Below are positions 53,537-61,081 of a stretch of 64,000 nucleotides of DNA, piece by piece. Location of the stretch: NCBI RefSeq assembly GCF_030684675.1, contig NZ_JAUXXZ010000009.1, positions 62,001 to 126,000 of the forward strand. Reading direction: 5' to 3'. Positions within the stretch are counted from its first letter, which is position 1; the number at the start of each line of letters is the position of its first letter. Under the pieces are notes generated by a model that saw only the letters and a list, made by a program, of their open reading frames with translations, did not search any database and had not been told where the DNA came from. Origin of the DNA: Daejeonella sp. (GTDB taxonomy: Bacteria; Bacteroidota; Bacteroidia; Sphingobacteriales; Sphingobacteriaceae). The translations under genes and the position numbers were made by a program.

Positions 53537-56533
53537 ATGGTTGCAGCCATCTTGCTGAATACAAGGTCTAAGATTTTGTATTCCTTTCTCCGGTCTTTAC
53601 ATTCCGGGCTTATCCTTCTGCCAAATGCTTTTTTCAAAATATTCCTGATCACATTATTGGGATTAATTTTTGAATCTGCCGATCCTTTGTTTGCTGCTGA
53701 TATCATTATTCAGAATGATAAAATCGAATATGCCATTGATGATCAGGGAAAGAACCTGCGTTTTATCGATAAAGCAAGCAAAACGGATTATCTCGATAAA
53801 AAATCAGCTTCTTATATTGCCTCCATAAAAAAAGATGGCAGGGAGTTTCCTGTTAGTGCTGTTTCCTTAAGAGGCAATCTTTTAAAACTGGAGTTTAAAA
53901 CTGCTGGACTGACTGCTGATCTTCTTTTGGATATTGAAAAGGATCGTTTCAGACTGGAAGTTGTGAATGTAAGTGGTTCTGTTGAATCCCTTACCTTTAT
54001 AAATATTCCGCTCAAGCTGGAAGGAATGCCTTATGAACCTTTTGCTGCTTGCGTGCTATCCATGAATCCGCAGACTCATGTTTTTGCACTTCCCGCTTTA
54101 CAATCTCATATGAAAGCCACTGCTTACGAGCGTTTTGGGATGAAAGGTGCAAAGGTGACGGTTTTGGGTGTTCCTCAAAAAGAGATGCTTCCTCTGATTC
54201 GGGAGGTGATGATTAATGCCACAGATATTCCACATTCCAATGCCGGTGGAGCCTGGGCACAGCAGTCGAAGGAAGGTTTCGGCTCTTATCTGATGAATTT
54301 TGGAACACTCACTGAAGATACTGTGGATGAATGGATTAAAATGTGCAAAAGCCTTGGCTTTACTCAGATTGATAATCATGGTGGTGGGAAATTTTTCAGG
54401 TTTGGAGATTTTGAACTTGACCCTGAAAAATGGCCGGATGGATGGGATAATTTCAAGCGAATCAATAAGCGCCTTCATGATGCAGGGATCTCTTCCATTT
54501 TTCATACTTATGCCTTTTTCATCGATAAGAATTCAAAATATGTGACGCCAGTCCCTCGTGAGGATCTGGGCTATTTTAACTCTTTTACCATCGCTAAAGC
54601 AATAGGTGAAGCGGATACTGAAGTTGAAGTTCAGGAATCGACAGCGGATATTTCATTGATTACCGGATTTTTTGTTAGGAATAGCCGTACTATAAGGGTG
54701 GGAACCGAATTGATTGAATTTGACGGCATAAGCAAAAATGCCCCATATAAATTCACCGGACTCAAGCGTGGGGCAAACGGAACAAAAGCATCAGCACATA
54801 CGGTCAATGAAAAGGCCTACCATCTGAGGGAAATGTTTGGCAGGTTTGCACCTGGTGTTGAAACACCCTTATTTAGTGAGATCGCTAAAAGAACCGCTGA
54901 AATTGTGGAACAGGCAAATTTCGACGGAATTTATTTTGATGCGATTGATGGGAGCGATATTCTTGCCGGGCCTGAAAATTTCTGGTATTATGGAGGTAAG
55001 TTCGTTTTTGAAGTTGCTAAAAATTTGAAACGCCCGGTAGGCATGGAAATGAGTTCCATGATTCACCATTGGTGGCATTATCGCTCCAGGTGGCAGGCAT
55101 GGGACCGCCCTACACGGGGTTATAAACGCTTTATTGATATTCATTCATCTTCCATTAAGTCGGATGAGTATGAGCATGGTTTATGGCGCGGAAATGTAGC
55201 CCAGATCAATAAAATTGCACCTGCAGAGAATGGCGGGCTTTTACTTCCGCTGCAGTTGGGCTGGTGGGCACATCAGACCTGGAATCCTCCGCAGGTAGAG
55301 CCGACTTTCTCAGACGATATTGAATATTTGGGAAGCAAAATGATCGGAAATAATGCCGGTTTGGCGATGCTGGGTGGTTTCGATGAGAAAGCCCTGAATG
55401 AAAATCCGGCATTCAGGAGGTTGAATGCAATCATCAAGCAGTATGAGGAATTGCGTCATCAGAATTATTTCAGCGATAGTATTAAGCAACAGCTGAGAGT
55501 CCCGGGCAAAGATTTCTCTCTGTTCCAGTCGGCCGATGGGGCCTGGAAGTTCAAACCCATGAGTTACCAGAAGCACAAAGTTTCAGGTCTTGACCATCCT
55601 TCTGCTATTTGGAAGGTTAAAAATGAATTTGCAGCACAGCCTTTGCAATTAAGAATCGAGCCGCTTATGTCTGTCAAATCATACGATGATCCCGAAAATA
55701 TGGTTTTGTCCGATTTCTCAGGTATATCTGAGTTCAAGCAGGATTCTACAGCAAAAGGAATCAGCGGGGGATTAAAGCCCGCATTGGAGAAGACACTTGC
55801 TGGTGAATCGGCGATTTCTTTTACTGCTCAAAGCACAGGGGCATCAGCAAGGGATGCATCCTGGATCAATATGCAGAAACAATTCGAATCAATCCTGGAT
55901 CTGAAAAACAATAAAGCTTTAGGCGTTTGGGTAAAGGGAGATGGTAATGGGCAGCTTTTAAACCTGAGGATTGAGAGCCCACATCATATCTCACATGGTG
56001 CCCGCGGTGATCATTACATAAAAATCGATTTTGTCGGCTGGAAGTATTTTGAGCTTGTAGAAATTGAATCTTCCGAATTCAGCAATTATGTATGGCCGGC
56101 ACCCTATTCAAGTGCCAGCTTCTATGTGTATGATTCATACCGCCATGAAGTGGCATTCGATAAAGTTGATAAGCTGCAAATATGGTACAACAACCTGCCC
56201 GCGGGTAAGCAGGTTGAAACGCTGATCGGTCTGGTGAAAGCTTTACCCATCGTTTCAAATACGATTGTCAATCCTTCGATTATGATCGGTACTGAAAAGA
56301 TCATTTTCCCGGTCAGCATGGAATCGGGTATGTATCTGGAATTCAAGTCCGAAACAGATTGTAAACTTTACGGACCTAAGGGCGAATTTATAAAAGAGGT
56401 TCAGGTTCAGGGCAAAGTTCCGGCGCTTAGGACAGGGGAAAATCAGATATCATTTGGTGCTGAACCCAATAGTGGAGTTAAACCCCGGGTGCAGCTGACG
56501 ATTATTACTGAGGGGAAGCCTTTGTTGAATTAA
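53537..56533 (+). CDS. Large secreted glycosidase-like protein, uncharacterised
   Basis: A 998-aa protein with an N-terminal hydrophobic signal (FFKIFLITLLGLIFESADPLFA, key residues LLGLIF and FA-A). Residues about 60-220 form a beta-rich lead. A barrel-like core follows, with FTQIDNHGGG, AGISSIFHTYAF and FDGIYFDAIDGSD; the last looks like a glycosidase nucleophile region. A small beta insert (about 350-430; VGTELIEFDGIS, LKRGANGT) interrupts the barrel. A C-terminal beta-sandwich part (about 790-990) may bind sugar. No named family is certain. It lies 27 bp after the PLP gene. Confidence 0.65.
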   Translation: MVAAILLNTRSKILYSFLRSLHSGLILLPNAFFKIFLITLLGLIFESADPLFAADIIIQNDKIEYAIDDQGKNLRFIDKASKTDYLDKKSASYIASIKKDGREFPVSAVSLRGNLLKLEFKTAGLTADLLLDIEKDRFRLEVVNVSGSVESLTFINIPLKLEGMPYEPFAACVLSMNPQTHVFALPALQSHMKATAYERFGMKGAKVTVLGVPQKEMLPLIREVMINATDIPHSNAGGAWAQQSKEGFGSYLMNFGTLTEDTVDEWIKMCKSLGFTQIDNHGGGKFFRFGDFELDPEKWPDGWDNFKRINKRLHDAGISSIFHTYAFFIDKNSKYVTPVPREDLGYFNSFTIAKAIGEADTEVEVQESTADISLITGFFVRNSRTIRVGTELIEFDGISKNAPYKFTGLKRGANGTKASAHTVNEKAYHLREMFGRFAPGVETPLFSEIAKRTAEIVEQANFDGIYFDAIDGSDILAGPENFWYYGGKFVFEVAKNLKRPVGMEMSSMIHHWWHYRSRWQAWDRPTRGYKRFIDIHSSSIKSDEYEHGLWRGNVAQINKIAPAENGGLLLPLQLGWWAHQTWNPPQVEPTFSDDIEYLGSKMIGNNAGLAMLGGFDEKALNENPAFRRLNAIIKQYEELRHQNYFSDSIKQQLRVPGKDFSLFQSADGAWKFKPMSYQKHKVSGLDHPSAIWKVKNEFAAQPLQLRIEPLMSVKSYDDPENMVLSDFSGISEFKQDSTAKGISGGLKPALEKTLAGESAISFTAQSTGASARDASWINMQKQFESILDLKNNKALGVWVKGDGNGQLLNLRIESPHHISHGARGDHYIKIDFVGWKYFELVEIESSEFSNYVWPAPYSSASFYVYDSYRHEVAFDKVDKLQIWYNNLPAGKQVETLIGLVKALPIVSNTIVNPSIMIGTEKIIFPVSMESGMYLEFKSETDCKLYGPKGEFIKEVQVQGKVPALRTGENQISFGAEPNSGVKPRVQLTIITEGKPLLN

Positions 56534-56570
56534 GTGCCCATTATCCAAATAACCGCTTGTTTCTTGTGAT

Positions 56571-56650
56571 TGCTAGCGCATGCGTGTCGCGTGTGCTCTT
56601 TCCATTATGTTTTTAGGGACGATGGAACACGCGGCACGCGTGCGCTAACA
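56571..56650. repeat. GC-rich TAGCGC hairpin element
   Basis: TGCTAGCGCATGCGTGTCGC (56571-56590) pairs with the inverted partner at 56631-56650 (GCGGCACGCGTGCGCTAACA); a few mismatches, mostly G-U tolerant. A half-copy occurs at 38332. It lies just after the 998-aa gene stop and may end transcription. The rest of 56534-56971 (438 bp) holds the 27-bp motif and no gene. Confidence 0.7.
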
Positions 56651-56724
56651 GCGAACATCCTTAGCCGCAATTGTGAAAACCTTTCCCTATAAGATCATTT
56701 TTAATCCAAATCAATTTCTGTAAA

Positions 56725-56751
56725 ATAGTATTACTAATGTAAAAGGAAGTA
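56725..56751 (+). promoter_or_regulatory. 27-bp block shared with the susC upstream region (copy 1)
   Basis: The block begins ATAGTATTACTAATGTAAA and is 24 of 27 identical to 60998-61024. It lies 220 bp upstream of the quinoprotein gene. It may be a promoter or a regulator site common to both genes. Confidence 0.5.
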
Positions 56752-56971
56752 TCAGCTTGTCCTCTTGCTCCAGCTTATTTTTGAATTAATTCCTGTCTTT
56801 TAAGCCAGAAAGAAGATTAAAACAGTATTTTTTTGATTTACAAGCTTCAGACATTTGCAGATGATCTGTACAGGTACACGGCATGGGATTTAATCTTCCC
56901 TATCATATACTCCCTGTCTGATATTCTTCATAAGGGAGAAGAATCATCTCTAAAAAATTTTAAATATTGAT

Positions 56972-59074
56972 ATGAAAAAATTGCTGCAGTTTCTCTGTAT
57001 TCCATTATTTGTTGTATTTGGAATATTCGCATTTACCAATCAGATTGATGATGGGGAAGATTGGCCTTCATATCTCGGAGGACCAGAAATGAACCACTAT
57101 TCTTCGCTTGATCAGATCAACAGATCGAATGTTAGCAGGCTTGAAGTGGCATGGCAATATAATACACTTGATTCAGGGGTATTTCAGTGTAATCCGATAA
57201 TTATTAAGGGGGTTTTATATGGGATCTCTGCGGCTGGAAATGCATTCGCATTAATTGGAGCCACCGGAGAAGAGAAATGGCGATTTAATCCGGACACTGT
57301 TAAAAGATTCCTTGTAAACCGTGGAGTAACTTTTTGGGAGGATGGGGAAGATAAGCGCATTTTATTTAGCTATGATCAGTGGTTGTATGCTCTTGATGCA
57401 AATACCGGAAAACCGGTCAAGGAGTTTGGTATCGATGGCCGGGTGAGTTTAAAATCTGGTTTGGGGAAACCTGAAGCACTCGAAAAGAAATATTTAATGT
57501 CTAGAACACCGGGCACCATTTATAAGGATCTTCTCATAATGCCTACGGTGATGATGGAAAGTGCCGGAGCAGCACCCGGTTTTATCCAGGCCTTCAATGT
57601 CAGGACCGGGAAGATAGCATGGGTTTTTCATACGATACCCTTGCCGGGGGAGTTTGGCTATGATACCTGGCCTGTTGATGTACATGACAGGGGAATTGTT
57701 GGTGGTGCGAATAACTGGACCGGAATGGCGATTGATAAAAAGCGGGGCATAGTTTATGCGCCGACGGGAGCAGCGGCCCCCGACTTTTTTGGCGGAAGCA
57801 GAAAAGGAGCAAACCTATTTGCCAGTACACTGCTTGCTTTGGATGTTAATACAGGCAAGAGGATATGGCACTATCAGTTCGTAAGACATGATATCTGGGA
57901 CCGGGATATTCCTTCACCACCGAATTTGATGACCATCAAAAGAAATGGCAAAAGTATTGACGTTGTAGCCCAGTTTACAAAATCTGGTCATGTCTTTGTT
58001 TTTGACCGGGAAACAGGGAAGCCAATTTTCCCAATCAGGGAAGTTTCAGTGCCAAAATCACCTGTTGCAGAAGAGGAGGCCTGGCCTACCCAGCCGCTTC
58101 CAACTATGCCGGCTCCAGTCTCAAGGAATTTAATAGCTGAATCTGACCTGAATACAGCGTCCCCTGATTACGATTCTTTGCTTCAGGTATTCCGTGGAAC
58201 CTTGAAGGGTATATTTCAGCCTTTCAGTGATAAACCTACGCTAGTAGTGCCGGGATTAAACGGTGGTGCAGAATGGGGTGGCGCAGCAGCAGATCGGGAT
58301 GGTATTTTATATGTCAATTCTAATGAAGTACCATGGATTGTGACCATAAAGTCTAACACAGGCTTTGGCGAAATGAGTCGCGGGCAGGCGATGTATGTAC
58401 AAAACTGTAGTCCCTGTCATGGTGTAGATAAATTTGGGAACCTGGCAAGTGGTTTTCCAGCTCTGAGCACTATCAAAAACAAGTTGAAAAAGTCTGAAGT
58501 TCATGAGATTATTGCCAGTGGTAAAGGAAAGATGCCCGGCTTCCCTCAAATTTCGGATGATGACAGAAAAGCGATCTTAAACTATTTATTTGATGAAGAG
58601 AGTGAGAAAGATAAGCTTGCTTCAGCAAAGAATGTGTTCGGTGCAGTTGAGCCCTGGGATCTGAAGGGTTACAGCAAATTTCTGGACAGCAATGGAGATC
58701 CGGGAATAAAACCGCCATGGGGAATCCTTACTGCAGTTGACCTGAATACCGGCTTGCATAAGTGGAAGGTACCATTGGGGGATGTTAAAAAATATAAGGA
58801 TCAGGGGCTTGCTACCGGGACTGAGAACTATGGTGGTCCGATAGTTACAGCAAGTGGTTTATTATTCATTGCCGCAAGCAAAGATGCCAAATTCAGGGTA
58901 TTTGATAAGCTAAACGGAAAATTGTTATGGGAAGCTGATCTTCCAACGGCAGGGTATGCAACTCCGAGTACCTATATGGTTAATGGTGTACAATATGTTG
59001 TGGTATCATGCGGAGGGGCAAGATTAGGGGCTCAAAAAGGCGATCATGTTGTTGCATTCAAGCTGCGTAAATAA
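56972..59074 (+). CDS. Quinoprotein (PQQ-type) dehydrogenase with inserted cytochrome c domain
   Basis: A 700-aa exported protein: signal or anchor helix at residues 4-22, then an eight-bladed PQQ-type propeller (WPSYLGGPEMNHYS, NNWTGMAIDKKRGIVY, GTENYGGPIVTASGLLFI). A cytochrome c domain (about 468-545) is inserted before the last blades: heme motif Cys479-x2-Cys482-His483 (CSPCH) and axial Met521 (GKMPGF). It resembles quinoprotein glucose or alcohol dehydrogenases. No PQQ biosynthesis genes are near, so cofactor would have to be made elsewhere or taken up. Confidence 0.88.
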   Translation: MKKLLQFLCIPLFVVFGIFAFTNQIDDGEDWPSYLGGPEMNHYSSLDQINRSNVSRLEVAWQYNTLDSGVFQCNPIIIKGVLYGISAAGNAFALIGATGEEKWRFNPDTVKRFLVNRGVTFWEDGEDKRILFSYDQWLYALDANTGKPVKEFGIDGRVSLKSGLGKPEALEKKYLMSRTPGTIYKDLLIMPTVMMESAGAAPGFIQAFNVRTGKIAWVFHTIPLPGEFGYDTWPVDVHDRGIVGGANNWTGMAIDKKRGIVYAPTGAAAPDFFGGSRKGANLFASTLLALDVNTGKRIWHYQFVRHDIWDRDIPSPPNLMTIKRNGKSIDVVAQFTKSGHVFVFDRETGKPIFPIREVSVPKSPVAEEEAWPTQPLPTMPAPVSRNLIAESDLNTASPDYDSLLQVFRGTLKGIFQPFSDKPTLVVPGLNGGAEWGGAAADRDGILYVNSNEVPWIVTIKSNTGFGEMSRGQAMYVQNCSPCHGVDKFGNLASGFPALSTIKNKLKKSEVHEIIASGKGKMPGFPQISDDDRKAILNYLFDEESEKDKLASAKNVFGAVEPWDLKGYSKFLDSNGDPGIKPPWGILTAVDLNTGLHKWKVPLGDVKKYKDQGLATGTENYGGPIVTASGLLFIAASKDAKFRVFDKLNGKLLWEADLPTAGYATPSTYMVNGVQYVVVSCGGARLGAQKGDHVVAFKLRK

Positions 59075-59126
59075 GAATCACCAGTGTCCGTGGAAAGCTT
59101 GAAATGGAATTTCCTAAAAATTTAGG

Positions 59127-59309
59127 AGGTTCCAGCTTTCGCTGAATGACAGCCTATGGGGTGGGATTGGGAATACGGCCTTCGCCGGAATCTGATTGGT
59201 ATCAATTTCTATTTTTAATGCAGGGGCTTTTTCAGGCACTACGATCCTGACGAATTCAGGATCTCCCCAATACTAAAAAAATGCATGTCATTCCCGAAAG
59301 CTGGAACCT
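59127..59309. repeat. 183-bp inverted-repeat element
   Basis: AGGTTCCAGCTTTCG then CTGAATGACA (59127-59151) is nearly the reverse complement of TGTCATTCCCGAAAGCTGGAACCT-like 59286-59309. An inner perfect hairpin GATCCTGA-CGAAT-TCAGGATC lies at 59243-59263. It has no open frame, which suits a miniature non-coding element. Confidence 0.75.
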
Positions 59310-59375
59310 CATTTTGCTTATCCTATAATTTTGATAAAACAGGAGGGCATGCTTTTAAAAACGTTAATAAATTTT

Positions 59376-59484
59376 TCTGCTGTTCGGGATGTTAGCCTGC
59401 GCATCCCGTACTCCAGATAAAAGCGGGTTTAAAACCCGCATCATCTGAAATTCGACATGCCTTGCAGAACATGTCGAACAGCGG
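59376..59484. repeat. 109-bp repeat, copy 1
   Basis: Identical over 109 bp to 60729-60837. Ends are inverted (GCTGTTCG ... CGAACAGC). Inner hairpins: GGGATG ... CATCCC, GCGGGTTTAAAACCCGC, and TTCGACATG ... CATGTCGAA. Located upstream of the ThuA-like gene. Confidence 0.9.
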
Positions 59485-59486
59485 TT

Positions 59487-59514
59487 TCTCATATCTCATA
59501 TCTCACATCTCAAC
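59487..59514 (+). repeat. TCTCATA heptad array before the ThuA-like gene
   Basis: Units TCTCATA, TCTCATA, TCTCACA and TCTCAAC in 7-bp phase ending just before an ATG (59515). This is the complement-strand form of the GAGATTGA-type heptads that follow stops. Confidence 0.7.
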
Positions 59515-59559
59515 ATGAATACACCAATGAACACAACTTTAAATAGAAATTCAATTCTG

Positions 59560-60561
59560 ATGAAATATTTCTTAACCAGTATTTTAATTCTTTCAATGCA
59601 TTTCTCCTTCGCTCAAAAGGAAGGCCCATGGCTTCATTTTTCTCCTCCTGCCGGACAGTCTAACGGGAAATATATAGTTCTTGTTGGCGGGGATGAAGCT
59701 TACAGATCTGAAGAATCATTGCCGATGCTGGCTAAAATTTTAGCTGAGCGTCATGGGTTCCGCACCACGGTATTATTTGCTATTAATCCTGAAACAGGAT
59801 TTATTGATCCGAATTATCATCAAAATATTCCCGGTCTTCAGTTTTTGGCTAAAGCTGATCTGATGATAATTGCGACCCGGTTCAGAGAGTTGCCGGATGA
59901 TCAGATGCAGCACATTCATAATTATTTTGTTGCGGGGAAGCCGGTAATCGGCTTGCGGACTGCCACGCATGCATTTCATTATAGCCGAAATCCGAATAAT
60001 AAATACGCGAAATATGGATTTAAAAGTAATGAGAAAGGCTGGGAGGGTGGTTTCGGGAAACGTATTCTGGGAGAAAACTGGGTGAATCATCATGGAGCCA
60101 GTGGAAAGGAAGGCACCCGGGGATTAATAAATGGACTTGAAGTGGCGGATGCTAACCCGATCTTAAATGGAATTAATGACATCTGGACAACAACAGAGGT
60201 TTACGGTATTAAAAGTCTTCCTTCAAATTCTAAGGTTTTGCTTTGGGGCCAGGGAACAGAAGGCGTATCTCCTGCAGGGCCGGGAATCTGGAAAAGATCC
60301 ATTATGCCGGTTGCCTGGACGAGAACTTATTTAAGTGAATCGGGTAAAAAGGGCAGAGTGTTTACAACTACCATGGGCGCCGCAATTGATTTTACCAATG
60401 AAGACCTTCGGCGCTTAGTTGTGAATGCATCATACTGGGCTGTAGGTTTAGAGAAAAATATTCCTGCGAAGGGCAATGTTGATTATGTCGGAAAATATGA
60501 GCCTACAATGTTCGGAATGGATGGTTTTCAGAAGGGTAAAAAGCCGCTGGATTATAAATAA
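59560..60561 (+). CDS. ThuA-like domain protein, secreted
   Basis: A 333-aa protein with a signal peptide (MKYFLTSILILSMHFSFAQ). The ThuA-like fold, related to class I amidotransferase domains, follows: IVLVGGDEAYRSEESLPML, LIATRFRELPDDQ, VIGLRTATHAF, ENWVNHHG and GRVFTTTMGAAIDF. ThuA-like proteins act in disaccharide or keto-sugar pathways and often lie beside GMC or Gfo/Idh/MocA oxidoreductases. I use the ATG at 59560 since it starts the signal peptide; ATGs at 59515 and 59527 are also in frame. It lies between two copies of the 109-bp repeat. Confidence 0.88.
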   Translation: MKYFLTSILILSMHFSFAQKEGPWLHFSPPAGQSNGKYIVLVGGDEAYRSEESLPMLAKILAERHGFRTTVLFAINPETGFIDPNYHQNIPGLQFLAKADLMIIATRFRELPDDQMQHIHNYFVAGKPVIGLRTATHAFHYSRNPNNKYAKYGFKSNEKGWEGGFGKRILGENWVNHHGASGKEGTRGLINGLEVADANPILNGINDIWTTTEVYGIKSLPSNSKVLLWGQGTEGVSPAGPGIWKRSIMPVAWTRTYLSESGKKGRVFTTTMGAAIDFTNEDLRRLVVNASYWAVGLEKNIPAKGNVDYVGKYEPTMFGMDGFQKGKKPLDYK

Positions 60562-60704
60562 TTAGGTATCATGTGCGATAAGTTCGCCTTTGCTTTCGAA
60601 AGAGCGAGGACTTACGAACTTACTTAGGCGACATGCAAGATAAGTTCGTCAGTCGCCTCCCAGATATGTGACTAACGAAATCTACTTTCCACTCGTTTAG
60701 GTGA

Positions 60705-60856
60705 TTTCGCGAGTCTGAGAGTAAAAACTCTGCTGTTCGGGATGTTAGCCTGCGCATCCCGTACTCCAGATAAAAGCGGGTTTAAAACCCGCATCATCTG
60801 AAATTCGACATGCCTTGCAGAACATGTCGAACAGCGGAGTTTCGCGAGTCTGAGAG
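60705..60856. repeat. 109-bp repeat, copy 2, within a 17-bp direct repeat
   Basis: The 109-bp core at 60729-60837 equals copy 1. Here it is flanked by the direct repeat TTTCGCGAGTCTGAGAG at 60705-60721 and 60840-60856, like a target duplication though longer than usual. AAACTC and GAGTTT extend the inverted ends. The 60562-60704 side also has TAAGTTCG repeats in both orientations. The whole gap 60562-61081 holds no gene. Confidence 0.85.
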
Positions 60857-60997
60857 CGAATACTTAAGCCCCCGTCTCTTCCCGATTTGGATTGATTTCT
60901 ATGGGATAGTTAGTGTCAAATAAACACTCTAAAAGGGAATCTATGAAGGAAATGTTATGAAATAGGGTAATTTCTTAATTAGCTGACTTTTTGGAAT

Positions 60998-61024
60998 ATA
61001 GTATTATTAATGTAAAGAGAAGTA
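60998..61024 (+). promoter_or_regulatory. 27-bp block shared with the quinoprotein upstream region (copy 2)
   Basis: Begins ATAGTATTATTAATGTAAA, 24 of 27 identical to 56725-56751. It ends 57 bp before the susC start, a fitting place for a promoter or activator site. Confidence 0.55.
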
Positions 61025-61081
61025 CTGGATTGAGGCTTATACGAGAGTTAAATTTGATTTCACCTTAAACAATAATTAATT

